A stretch of DNA of 64,000 nucleotides from Geodermatophilus nigrescens (GTDB lineage: Bacteria > Actinomycetota > Actinomycetes > Mycobacteriales > Geodermatophilaceae). Position numbers and translations under genes: made by a program. The notes under the pieces were generated by a model that saw only the letters and a list, made by a program, of their open reading frames with translations, ran no database searches and was not told the origin of the DNA. Positions 53,078-60,996 of the stretch are shown here, piece by piece (within the stretch, counting starts at the first letter, position 1; the number at the start of each line of letters is the position of its first letter). The stretch spans positions 1,054,001-1,118,000 of the forward strand of contig NZ_FQVX01000002.1 in the NCBI RefSeq assembly GCF_900129495.1, written 5' to 3'.

Positions 53078-54172
53078 ATGACCACGACCGGACGACGTCC
53101 CTCCCTCCCGATCGACCCGCAGGTCGCCGTCGCATGGCAGGCCATGATGGCGAGCGCCCTGCGCGCCGGCACGGACTCCCCCACGCCCGGCCCGCTGCTC
53201 GCCACGGCGGCAATGCTGGTGGACATCGCCGCGGGGGCGACGGATCCCACCGCGACCGCCACCCTGATCCGGCGGATCGCCGCCTGGGACCGGCCCGAGT
53301 CCTCCGCCGGGGCTGTGGCGATGGCCGCACTCGCCGGCGACGAGAGCCTGCGACGGAAGATGCGCCGCGCTGCCGCCGACCGCGGGCACGCGCTCCCCCG
53401 GTGGCTGGCGGAGCTGCACCGCGCCGAGCCCATGAGCCGCGCCGTCGAGCTGAGCGGGCCGTTCCGCGACGTCGACGAGCTGGTCGTCGGCGGCATCGTC
53501 CCCGGTGGTCACGCGCTGACCGCCGTCGTCCGGGTGGATAACGAGCTCGGCTCCCGAGCCGTCGGAGGCATCGCCTACGAGGAGCGTCTCGACGACGTCG
53601 TGGCGCGGATCGCCGCAGGCACCCCGGACCTGTCCGTGCGGGACATCGCGCCCGCCGACGCGCGCGCCCGGCTCACGGAGGCACTGCGCGGACCGGACCT
53701 CGACGTCCTGCTCGGCCGGGACACTCCGTGGCCCCGGCTGCGGCCGCTGGTCCGCTGGCTGGTCGCGCTCCTGCCCTCCGGTGGCGACGCGACCGTGCCG
53801 CGAACAGTCGAGGACGTCGACCTCGACGAGATCGCCGCGGCCTTCCTCGCCAGTCCCTGGGGACGCCCGTGGACCAACTGGCTCCTGGCGCCGCTCCTCG
53901 AGGCAGTCCTGGGCGACGGCCTGGCCAACGGCCTCGGCGATCCGCTGCTGTGGGCGCCGCACCACGTCGCCCGGCTGCTGGATCCCGAGGGCTCCGCGCT
54001 CCTCGACGTCGATGCCGCTCGTGCGCCGGATCTGCTCCGCGATCTGGTCCGCTACGGCCACGCTGAGCGCGGTCTGCGACCCGGGCTCACCGACGAGACC
54101 CTGGCCGCGATCGACCGGTTCTCCAGCCCGCTCCTCTCGGCCGTCCGCTCGTGGGAGGACGAGGGCTGGTGA
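53078..54172 (+). CDS. hypothetical protein
   Basis: A 364-aa protein from ATG 53078, supported by the -10 element immediately before it. The sequence is alpha-helical and Ala/Leu/Asp-rich with no signal peptide or membrane helix. Notable parts are a helical repeat-like region (ATATLIRRIAAWDRPESSAGAVAMAALAGDESLRRKMRRAA), ELVVGGIVPGGHALTAVVRVD and IAAAFLASPWGRPWTNWLLAPLLEAVLGDG. No family was recognised. It shares its promoter element with the DUF6318 gene at 60997. Confidence 0.7.
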   Translation: MTTTGRRPSLPIDPQVAVAWQAMMASALRAGTDSPTPGPLLATAAMLVDIAAGATDPTATATLIRRIAAWDRPESSAGAVAMAALAGDESLRRKMRRAAADRGHALPRWLAELHRAEPMSRAVELSGPFRDVDELVVGGIVPGGHALTAVVRVDNELGSRAVGGIAYEERLDDVVARIAAGTPDLSVRDIAPADARARLTEALRGPDLDVLLGRDTPWPRLRPLVRWLVALLPSGGDATVPRTVEDVDLDEIAAAFLASPWGRPWTNWLLAPLLEAVLGDGLANGLGDPLLWAPHHVARLLDPEGSALLDVDAARAPDLLRDLVRYGHAERGLRPGLTDETLAAIDRFSSPLLSAVRSWEDEGW

Positions 54173-54214
54173 GCTCACCGGGGCCCTTCCGAGCCGCGCC
54201 GGCGGCCGAGCGCC

Positions 54215-54257
54215 ACACGATCCTTGAACGAACACACCGACGATCAAAGGATCGTGT
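54215..54257. promoter_or_regulatory. inverted repeat upstream of fic gene
   Basis: ACACGATCCTTGA (54215-54227) is matched by TCAAAGGATCGTGT (54244-54257), perfect apart from one extra A in the right arm. It lies 43 nt before the Fic start, just upstream of a TTGACG (-35-like) sequence at 54266. It may be an operator controlling the Fic gene. Confidence 0.45.
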
Positions 54258-54299
54258 CGGAAACTTTGACGAGCGCCTCACGCATGCAAGGTTGAGGAC

Positions 54300-55592
54300 G
54301 TGGCTGAGTGGCTCGACGCGGTCTGGGATCACTCGGACCTCGAGATGGTCCCCCGCTCCGACCGACGTGCCGGTCCGTACCGGCAGTACCGCCCCGACCC
54401 CGTCACCTCGCGACCGCTCAGCATGTCCGCCGAGGTCAACCGCCGGGCCACCGTCGCCGAACGGGCCGTCCGCGACCTGGCGAGCGGACCGGGGGCGCGC
54501 GCACTCGAGGGGCTGTCGCGGTTTCTCCTGCGCTCGGAAGCCATCGCCAGCTCGCTGATCGAGGGCATCGCGCCGTCACCGCAGCAGGTCGCGCTCGCCG
54601 AGCTCGCTCAGGACGAGGACGTCCGGGGCTTCGGCGACCAGGCGCGCCTGGTCGCCAACAACATCACGATCCTCCGCAAGGCGGGCGAGGACCTCGCGGC
54701 CGGCGATGCCGTCACGGTCGCCGACGTCGAACAGCTGCACGCCGCGCTGCTACCGGACGAGAAGCACCACGGGCTCCGGCGGGTCCAGAACTGGATCGGC
54801 GGCTCGAGCTGGCATCCGCTGTCCGCCGACTTCGTCCCGCCTCCGCCCGAACTGGTCCCGGAACTGATGGGCGACCTCGTCGAGTACCTGAACGGCTCCG
54901 TGCATGCGCCTCTGGTCCAGGCGGGCATCGTCCACGCGCAGTTCGAGACGATCCATCCCTTCACCGACGGCAACGGCCGGGTGGGACGAGCGCTCATCCA
55001 CACCGTGCTCACCCGGCGCGGCCTGACGCCGTCCGCCATCCTCCCGGTCAGTCTCGTCCTCGCCACGCTGCGCGGGCGCTACGTTGACGGCCTGACCGCC
55101 TATCGCTACTCCTCGGCGCCCGACAGCGCGGAGGCCGCGTCCGCCGTCGCCGCCTGGCTCGACCTCTTCCTCGAGGCGACGACCGTCGCCGCCGAGCAGG
55201 CGGCCGCCTTCGCCGATCAGGTCACGCAGATGCAGGACGAGTGGGAGGCGAGGCTCGCCGAGCACCGAGCGGCACGAGGACGCCGCGAGACACCGCGGGC
55301 GGACTCGGCGACGTCGCGCATCCTCCGCACGCTGCCCGAGATCCCGATCCTCACCACCCGCACCGCTCAGCGACGCCTGGGGGTCTCCTTCCCCGCTGCG
55401 CGCGCTGCTCTCGAGGAGCTGGCCGACGCAGGCATCCTCGGGCGCCGCTCGGTCGAACGCGGGACGACCGGCTACACCGCCACGGACGTCTTCTCGCTCG
55501 TCACGGTGACCGAGCGGCGCCTGGCCAGCACGCGCTGGGACACGCGGGTGTCCGAGCCGAACCGTCCCGTGGCAGCGCCGCCACACAGCTGA
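54300..55592 (+). CDS. Fic-family AMP-transferase
   Basis: A 430-aa protein; GTG 54300. The Fic active site is complete: H219-P-F-T-D-G-N-G-R-V-G-R230. The N-terminal inhibitory helix motif SSLIEG (Ser84/85...Glu88) is present, placing it in the class in which an internal glutamate blocks ATP until released. The N-terminal domain (YRPDPVTSRPLSMSAEVNRRATVAERAV) matches the Fic_N type. The C-terminal 80 residues look like a winged helix (TSRILRTLPEIPILTTRTAQRRLGVSFPAARAALEELADAGIL), suggesting DNA binding or autoregulation. Such proteins AMPylate cellular targets. The upstream inverted repeat could be its own operator. Confidence 0.87.
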   Translation: MAEWLDAVWDHSDLEMVPRSDRRAGPYRQYRPDPVTSRPLSMSAEVNRRATVAERAVRDLASGPGARALEGLSRFLLRSEAIASSLIEGIAPSPQQVALAELAQDEDVRGFGDQARLVANNITILRKAGEDLAAGDAVTVADVEQLHAALLPDEKHHGLRRVQNWIGGSSWHPLSADFVPPPPELVPELMGDLVEYLNGSVHAPLVQAGIVHAQFETIHPFTDGNGRVGRALIHTVLTRRGLTPSAILPVSLVLATLRGRYVDGLTAYRYSSAPDSAEAASAVAAWLDLFLEATTVAAEQAAAFADQVTQMQDEWEARLAEHRAARGRRETPRADSATSRILRTLPEIPILTTRTAQRRLGVSFPAARAALEELADAGILGRRSVERGTTGYTATDVFSLVTVTERRLASTRWDTRVSEPNRPVAAPPHS

Positions 55593-55624
55593 GGGCCTCG
55601 CTCCCTGTGCTGCGGTTGCGGGCA

Positions 55625-56572
55625 TCAGTCCCACCACAACTTCCAGACAGGACGGCCCACGAGGAGCCGGGCGAGGCCGGCGAGCGTGCCGTCCCCGGCG
55701 AGACCGAAGCCGTCCACCGGGCCGTCCTCTGCCAGGACGTCCGGGCACAGTGCGGCCAACTCCGCGGCGAGCGCATGAGCCTCCGCCTCGTCCGCCGGTG
55801 GGTGAGGAACCAGCAGGGTGACCGTGGCGAACCCGAGTCCTGCGAGGACGATCCCGTGACGGTCCTCCCAGCTCCGTAGGACGGCCGAGAGCTCGACTGC
55901 ACTCCTCCGGTTGATCGCCCCCTGCCAGCCGATCGTGGCGACCGCGTCAGCGGGGCGAGCGCACGGGACGAGGCCAATCCGCGCCCGTCCACCGCGGGCG
56001 AGCGCATCCGTCTGCACTGAGGCGGGCCGCCCGCCGTGCAGCCCTGCCGCCGATAGTCCGGGGAACTCCCTCCCGAAGGGACGCAGATGCCCGACATACG
56101 GCTGGGCGCCGATGGGCACGAGGCCGTCTGCCCAACCCTCGGCGAGCACCGCTCCGGGGTCGATCCCGTCGATCGCGGCCACGGGAGCCGGCTCGAGCTC
56201 TCCGGAGTCCCAGGGGCGCTCGCATCCCTCCGTCCCAAGCGGCGTCAGCACCAGAGGCCACAGACCAGTCTCGGGAGACAGGTCGAACAACCGCCGCCAG
56301 GTTGCCATCGGAGCATCGATCTCCCGGTCGGTCAGCCACAGGGGCGCTGAGGGTGCCGGCCCGTCCTCCGAACCCAGCCCGCGAGCCGACGCCGGACGAC
56401 CGTTGCCGAGGTCGAGGTCGAGGTCTCCGATCCTCAGCCGACCTGGAAGGGGCAGGCCGCGGCGCACCGAACACGGGACGCCGACCTGGCTGAGCGCCGA
56501 CAGCGGAACCGCTGTGCCTGGCATCTCCGGGTCGGACGGCTGAGGACGGATCTGGTGCCGGAACGAGGCCAT
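55625..56572 (-). CDS. DUF4253 domain protein
   Basis: A 315-aa protein; ATG 56572 is chosen because the conserved sequence begins there. The C-terminal 120 residues carry the DUF4253 signature: RIGLVPCARPADAVATIGWQGAINRR, LSAVLRSWEDRHGIVLAGLGFATVTLLV, EAHALAAELAALCPDV and a terminal PVWKLWWD. Family members are cytoplasmic proteins of unknown function common in actinobacteria. The N-terminal half is a less conserved beta-rich region. It converges with the Fic gene, with only 32 nt between the stops. Confidence 0.82.
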   Translation of the reverse strand: MASFRHQIRPQPSDPEMPGTAVPLSALSQVGVPCSVRRGLPLPGRLRIGDLDLDLGNGRPASARGLGSEDGPAPSAPLWLTDREIDAPMATWRRLFDLSPETGLWPLVLTPLGTEGCERPWDSGELEPAPVAAIDGIDPGAVLAEGWADGLVPIGAQPYVGHLRPFGREFPGLSAAGLHGGRPASVQTDALARGGRARIGLVPCARPADAVATIGWQGAINRRSAVELSAVLRSWEDRHGIVLAGLGFATVTLLVPHPPADEAEAHALAAELAALCPDVLAEDGPVDGFGLAGDGTLAGLARLLVGRPVWKLWWD

Positions 56573-56622
56573 GCCTGGACCTTGCCGCGCTGACCAGCTG
56601 ACGGTGCGACCTCGGAGGGCTC

Positions 56623-56682
56623 TGTGGACAGAGCTGCAGCGGCTCGGTCGACCGCATCGGCTCCGCGTCTGCCTGTGGACAA
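56623..56682. promoter_or_regulatory. two DnaA-box-like sites in divergent intergenic region
   Basis: TGTGGACAG (56623-56631) and TGTGGACAA (56674-56682) are the reverse complements of CTGTCCACA and TTGTCCACA. The second matches the actinobacterial DnaA consensus exactly. They lie between the divergent starts at 56572 and 56722. Confidence 0.45.
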
Positions 56683-56721
56683 CCGGCTCCCCGGTCCTCC
56701 GTCGCTGCCACGGTGACCGGC

Positions 56722-57174
56722 ATGACGACACCGATGCCCACCGACCCCGTGCGGTCCGCCCTCGAGCTGACCACCCGCTGGGCCGACCTCCTCGCGCCGC
56801 CCCTGTTCGCCTCCCGCAGCATTTGGCTGAGCTGGCTGACCCCGGACGGCCGGCAGACGCCGTTCCTCGTTCCGGTCGAGGAAGTGCCCGCTCGTCCCCG
56901 TCACCGGCTGGTCGCCGAGCTGCTCGCTCTCCACGAGGACGTGGCCGCACCGGCCGGCGGCGACGTCCTGCTGGCGATGGCGCTGTGTCGGCCCGGGCCT
57001 CCGGGTGCGACCGCCGACGACCGCGCGTGGGCCGACGTCTTCCGCGACGTCCTCGACGACGCCCTCGGCACCTGCTGGAGCCTCCACCTGGCCGCCGGCG
57101 GGCGGGTCGAGCCGCTCACCGACGTCCGGTACTTCCTCGACCGGTTCGCGGCCGCCGAGGACGGTGCCCGGTGA
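56722..57174 (+). CDS. hypothetical protein
   Basis: A 150-aa protein from ATG 56722 (GTG 56713 is possible). It is helical and acidic, with SALELTTRWADLLAPPLFASRSIWLSWLTPDG and TPFLVPVEEVPARPRHRLVAELLALHEDV as its most ordered parts. No family was recognised and there is no export signal. Its stop overlaps the GTG of the following membrane-protein gene (GTGA at 57171-57174), so the two are coupled. DnaA-box-like sites lie upstream. Confidence 0.65.
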   Translation: MTTPMPTDPVRSALELTTRWADLLAPPLFASRSIWLSWLTPDGRQTPFLVPVEEVPARPRHRLVAELLALHEDVAAPAGGDVLLAMALCRPGPPGATADDRAWADVFRDVLDDALGTCWSLHLAAGGRVEPLTDVRYFLDRFAAAEDGAR

Positions 57175-57704
57175 CGGCGCAGCCCGGGAAGGCGCCCGCC
57201 CGGGACGACCTCCCGCGCTGGACGCCCGGTCCCCGCGACTGGGTGGTCGACGCCATTCCTGCCTCGCCACCGCCAGCGCGCCGCCGTCGCCGCGGACTCC
57301 TCGTCACCGCGGCGGTGCTCGCCTTCGTGGCTGTCGCCGGGGGCGCTGTCACCTGGCGTGTCCTCACTGCAGGCCCGGACACTCCACAGGAACTCGTCGA
57401 GGAGTACCTGTCGGCCCGCCAGAGCTACGACTGGGTAGCGTCCTGGGAGCTGATCTGCCACAGCGAGCAGGCGGCCAACGGCCCGATCGACCGTTACATC
57501 CGCCTGCAGGACGCGGCCGTAGCGACCACCGGACCGCTCAACGACGGGCTGACCTTCCGCGTCGCCGGCGTCCGCGCCAATGGTTCCACCGCACCTCAGT
57601 CCCACGTCGTCGACGTCGAGTTCCGCCGGGATGACGAGACGCACCGGATGGCGCTGCTGGTCGTGGAGGAGGGCGGCGGTCTGCGCGTCTGCGGCAGCAG
57701 GTGA
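57171..57704 (+). CDS. single-pass membrane protein with NTF2-like extracellular domain
   Basis: A 177-aa protein, GTG 57171, coupled to the preceding gene. Residues 1-45 are cytoplasmic and end in a basic cluster (PARRRRR). One transmembrane helix follows (GLLVTAAVLAFVAVAGGAVTW). The external part (TPQELVEEYLSARQSYDWVASWELICHSEQA, SHVVDVEFRRDDETHRMALLVVEEGGGLRVCGS) resembles the small NTF2/DUF4878-like domains of actinobacterial membrane proteins, with two cysteines that may bond. Function is unknown. Confidence 0.72.
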   Translation: MTAQPGKAPARDDLPRWTPGPRDWVVDAIPASPPPARRRRRGLLVTAAVLAFVAVAGGAVTWRVLTAGPDTPQELVEEYLSARQSYDWVASWELICHSEQAANGPIDRYIRLQDAAVATTGPLNDGLTFRVAGVRANGSTAPQSHVVDVEFRRDDETHRMALLVVEEGGGLRVCGSR

Positions 57705-57755
57705 CCCGCGTCCCGGCGCCCCGGGCGCAAGAGGGCCGGAGCGCCGAACGGGTCA
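57702..57755. terminator. inverted repeat between convergent stops
   Basis: TGACCCG (57702-57708) and CGGGTCA (57749-57755) are complementary and include the stop codons of both convergent genes. GC-rich sequence between them can fold further. It could act as a shared terminator. Confidence 0.45.
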
Positions 57756-58499
57756 GCCCTGGGACGACCGGCGCATCGACCACATCTGGGCGGGCCGCTC
57801 GAACTGGGTGGCGACCTCCCAGCTGACCGCGCCGTTGACGACCTCCCTGCGGAAGTTGCCCACGGCCACGCGGGCGAGCTCGGGGTCGGCGGCCACGCGG
57901 CGGGCCAGCTCGAGGGCGCGGTCCTCGACGGCGGCGTCGTCCACCGACTCCCACGCCAGGCCGAGCTCCACGGCCTTGGTGCCGTTGATCTCCTCGCCGA
58001 ACAGCGCCATCGCCGCGGCGGCCTCCCGGCCGATCAGCCGCGACAGGATGACGAAGTGCCCGCCGCCGGGGTGCAGGCCGCGCTTGAGGAAGCCGGCCAG
58101 CAGGCGGGCGTCGTTCGCGACGATCCGCAGGTCGGCGGCCAGCAGCATGTTCATCCCGGCGCCGACGGCGGACCCGCGCACCGCCGCGATCGTGGGGACC
58201 TTCACCTGGCCGAGCCGGTAGAAGGAGTCGTAGATGCGGCCCATGCCGTCGTAGGCGTCGGGGGCGGCGGGGTCCTTGCCGGCGTTGGTCAGCGTGGCGA
58301 CGTCGCCGCCCGCGCAGAACGACTTGCCCACCGCGCGGACGACGAGCGCGCCGACCTCAGGCCGGGCGTCGACCTGGTCGAAGACGTCGATGAGCTCGGA
58401 CGCCATCGCCGGCGTCAGCGCGTTGCGGCGGTCGGGCGCGTTGAGCGTCACCACCGCCACGCCGCCGTCGACCTCGAGCAGGACCTCGGCGTCAGCCAC
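57753..58499 (-). CDS. enoyl-CoA hydratase/isomerase family protein
   Basis: A 248-aa protein; GTG 58499 with GGAGG upstream. Crotonase-fold landmarks are present: VAVVTLNAPDRRNALTPAM, KSFCAGGDVATL (first oxyanion-hole strand) and VRGSAVGAGMNMLLAADLRIV (second). A GLHPGGGHFVILSRLIG helix follows. The usual catalytic glutamates are not clearly in place, so it may be an isomerase or other crotonase rather than a true hydratase. The likely substrate is an acyl-CoA in fatty acid or aromatic degradation. It stands alone between two plus-strand genes. Confidence 0.87.
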   Translation of the reverse strand: MADAEVLLEVDGGVAVVTLNAPDRRNALTPAMASELIDVFDQVDARPEVGALVVRAVGKSFCAGGDVATLTNAGKDPAAPDAYDGMGRIYDSFYRLGQVKVPTIAAVRGSAVGAGMNMLLAADLRIVANDARLLAGFLKRGLHPGGGHFVILSRLIGREAAAAMALFGEEINGTKAVELGLAWESVDDAAVEDRALELARRVAADPELARVAVGNFRREVVNGAVSWEVATQFERPAQMWSMRRSSQG

Positions 58500-58623
58500 C
58501 AGTGCACCTCCGGATACGGGGCCTCGGCACCGGTGCCGGGCCTGCTAGGGCATCAGACCACGGCGTCCGGTTGCCGCCCCGAGCGGCCCGGTTCCACACT
58601 CGGGCCCCGACCCCGGAGCCCGC

Positions 58624-59664
58624 ATGCCGTCCAGATCCGCCGCCCTCGTCGCGCTGTTGGTCCTCACCGGGTGCACGGGCGTCGACGGCAATCCCACCCC
58701 GCCGCCGCGCAGCTTCTCCGACGTGGTGACCATCGACCTGGACGCCGTCTCCCCCGCGGGCGTCGACGTCCTCGACCTGACGGCCGGACCGGACGGCGCG
58801 CTCGCCCTGCTCGCCGACACCGCTGACCCGGCGGTCACCTACCTGGCGCCGGTGGACGCCGCCGGCGTCGGCGAGGTGCGGCGGGTCGACGGCGGGCGGC
58901 ACCTGCTCGTCATGCCCGACGGCACCGCGCTCGTCGTCGGCCCCGGCACGCTCACGCGCGTCCCGCCCGGCGGCGGGCCCGACGTCGTCCCGCTCGACGC
59001 CGACGCCACTGCCGCCGCCCTCTCCCCCGACGGCCGCCGCCTGTACCTCGCCGACGAGCGCCGCGTCGCCGCCGTCGACCCGTCCACCGGCGAGACCGCC
59101 GGAACGGTCGACCTCGACGACGGCCTCACCGTCCAGCGCCTCGCCGCCTCCGACGACGGCGTCACTGCCCTGCTCAGCGACGCCCGCGCGCCCGACCTGG
59201 CCGACGTCGCCGCGCTGGCCACCTGGGACGACCGGCTCCGGGAGACCGCCCGCGTCGAGCTTGCCCCTGACCAGCCGGCGAGCGTCCCGTTCGGCCTGCG
59301 GCTCGCCGGGGACGGCACCGCCGTCGCCACGCTCAGCGCCGGCGGCGACGAGCCGTTCCGCGTGGTGGTGGTCGAGGACGGCGAGGTGACCGCGTCGCAC
59401 GCCATCCCCGGCACCGACCGCACCCCGCCCGACCTCGCCGTCTCCCCTGAAGGCCGGGTCGCCTACCTGCCGGTGGCCGGGTTCGAGGTCACCTCCGGCG
59501 TCATCACCCTGGACCTCGACAGCGGCGAGCAGCTCGACGACGTCCGGCTGTGCGACGGCCAGGGCACCTTCGGCCGCGTCGCGCTGGGTAAGGAGGCGCT
59601 GGTCGTCGTCGGCTCGTGCATCAGCAGCGACGCGCCGTCGTCCACCGCGTTCGCGCTCCGCTGA
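58624..59664 (+). CDS. lipoprotein, beta-propeller-like, family member 4 of 5
   Basis: A 346-aa protein; ATG 58624 with GGAG upstream. Signal PSRSAALVALLVLTGC, lipobox LTGC, followed by a short Pro-rich linker. Repeated strands such as AALSPDGRRLYLADERRVAAVDPSTGETAG and the final LCDGQGTFGRVALG segment relate it to the lipoproteins at 11398, 13493 and 14720, although it is about 50 residues shorter. It would be anchored outside the membrane. A perfect inverted repeat follows its stop codon. Function is unknown. Confidence 0.78.
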   Translation: MPSRSAALVALLVLTGCTGVDGNPTPPPRSFSDVVTIDLDAVSPAGVDVLDLTAGPDGALALLADTADPAVTYLAPVDAAGVGEVRRVDGGRHLLVMPDGTALVVGPGTLTRVPPGGGPDVVPLDADATAAALSPDGRRLYLADERRVAAVDPSTGETAGTVDLDDGLTVQRLAASDDGVTALLSDARAPDLADVAALATWDDRLRETARVELAPDQPASVPFGLRLAGDGTAVATLSAGGDEPFRVVVVEDGEVTASHAIPGTDRTPPDLAVSPEGRVAYLPVAGFEVTSGVITLDLDSGEQLDDVRLCDGQGTFGRVALGKEALVVVGSCISSDAPSSTAFALR

Positions 59665-59668
59665 CCCT

Positions 59669-59686
59669 GGTCACACGACTGTGACC
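59669..59686. promoter_or_regulatory. perfect 18-bp inverted repeat GGTCACACGACTGTGACC
   Basis: Two 7-bp arms with a 4-nt centre lie 4 nt after the lipoprotein stop and 41 nt before the monooxygenase start. It may be a terminator stem for the first gene or an operator for the second; there is no T tract. Confidence 0.5.
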
Positions 59687-59727
59687 TGCACCACGATGGG
59701 CGGCACCCCGAACCGAGGAGGACCCCC

Positions 59728-60906
59728 ATGGACCGGCTGCGCTTCGGCACCTTCCTGGCCCCGTTCCACCCCGCCGGCGAGAACCCCACGCTCGCCCTGC
59801 AGCGCGACCTCGAGCTCGTCGAGCACCTCGACAAGCTCGGCTACGACGAGGCCTGGATTGGCGAGCACCACTCGGCCGGCACGGAGATCATCGCCTCGCC
59901 GGAGATCTTCATCGCTGCCGCGGCCGAGCGCACGCGGCACATCAAGCTCGGCACCGGCGTCACCTCGATCGCGTACCACAACCCGCTCTGGGTGGCCGAG
60001 CGCATGGTGCTGCTCGACCACCTCACCCGCGGCCGCGCGATGCTCGGCTGCGGCCCGGGCTCGCTGCCCACCGACTCGATGATGCTGGGCCTCACCCCCA
60101 CCGACACCCGCGAGCTGCTCGAGGTCGACCTCGACATCATCATGCGGCTGCTGCGCGGCGAGACGGTCACCGAGCAGACCAAGACGCACAACCTCGTCAA
60201 CGCCCGCCTGCACCTGCGCCCGTACACGCAGCCGTGCTTCGAGATCGCGGTCGCGGCGGTCGCCTCCCCCACCGGCCCGCGGATGGCCGGCCGGCACGGC
60301 ATCGGGCTGCTGTCGATCGGCGCGACGCTGACCAAGGACGGCTTCGACGCGCTGGCCCACCACTGGAACGTCGTCGAGGAGCGGGCCGCGCACTTCGGGC
60401 AGACGGTGTCGCGGCGCGACTGGCGGCTGGTCGGGCTCATGCACATCGCCGAGACGCGCGAGCAGGCCTACGCCGACGTGCAATTCGGCATCGAGACGTG
60501 GTTCCGGTACTTCCAGAAGACGGCGGCGTTCCCGCAGATGGCGGTCGAGGGCGGCGACGCCAAGGAGATGATCGACTTCATCAACGAGGCCGGCATCGGC
60601 GCGATCGGCACCGTCGAGGACGCCCGCGCGCAGGTGCAGCGGCTGTGGGACCAGTCCGGCGGCTTCGGCGCGATGCTGCTGCTCGGCCACGAGTGGGCCA
60701 ACCCGCAGGCGACGAAGCGCTCCTGGGAGCTCATCGCCCAGCACGTCATGCCGCACTTCCAGGGCGGGGAGATCACGCACGCTCAGGCCACGCTCACCGC
60801 CAAGGAGTACGCCGGCGGCAAGCGCGAGGACTACGCCGCCGCGCAGATGGCGGCCGTCGCGACGATGACCGAGCGGTACGAGAAGGAGAAGGCCGGGCAG
60901 GCCTGA
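59728..60906 (+). CDS. LLM-class flavin-dependent monooxygenase
   Basis: A 392-aa protein; ATG 59728 with GAGGAGG upstream. The luciferase-like fold is clear: RFGTFLAPFHPAGENPTLALQRDLELVEHLDKLGYDEAWIGEHHS, IKLGTGVTSIAYHNPLWVAERMVLLDHLTRGRAMLGCGPGSLPTDSMMLG and a C-terminal GTVEDARAQVQRL block. The sequence most resembles limonene-type monooxygenases of actinobacteria, which use reduced flavin and oxygen. No flavin reductase is adjacent, so FMNH2 would come from elsewhere. It is preceded by a perfect 18-bp inverted repeat that may bind a regulator. Confidence 0.88.
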   Translation: MDRLRFGTFLAPFHPAGENPTLALQRDLELVEHLDKLGYDEAWIGEHHSAGTEIIASPEIFIAAAAERTRHIKLGTGVTSIAYHNPLWVAERMVLLDHLTRGRAMLGCGPGSLPTDSMMLGLTPTDTRELLEVDLDIIMRLLRGETVTEQTKTHNLVNARLHLRPYTQPCFEIAVAAVASPTGPRMAGRHGIGLLSIGATLTKDGFDALAHHWNVVEERAAHFGQTVSRRDWRLVGLMHIAETREQAYADVQFGIETWFRYFQKTAAFPQMAVEGGDAKEMIDFINEAGIGAIGTVEDARAQVQRLWDQSGGFGAMLLLGHEWANPQATKRSWELIAQHVMPHFQGGEITHAQATLTAKEYAGGKREDYAAAQMAAVATMTERYEKEKAGQA

Positions 60907-60933
60907 CGACGGCGCGAGGCCCTGGGGTAACCG

Positions 60934-60955
60934 TTCGGGTGGGTTGTCCCCAGGG
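60934..60955 (+). promoter_or_regulatory. second copy of the conserved upstream element
   Basis: TTCGGGTGGGTTGTCC followed by CCAGG matches the element at 53004-53025 except for one base, which changes the DnaA box to TTGTCCCCA (60944-60952). It lies 41 nt before the GTG at 60997. Confidence 0.45.
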
Positions 60956-60982
60956 CTACCGCGCGGAGGGCGTCCGGCTGGT

Positions 60983-60988
60983 TATCGT
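60983..60988 (+). promoter_or_regulatory. TATCGT -10-like element before GTG 60997
   Basis: TATCGT ends 8 nt before the GTG and no Shine-Dalgarno sequence is present. A leaderless transcript is likely, as for the gene at 53078. Confidence 0.45.
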
Positions 60989-60996
60989 CCGCGATC

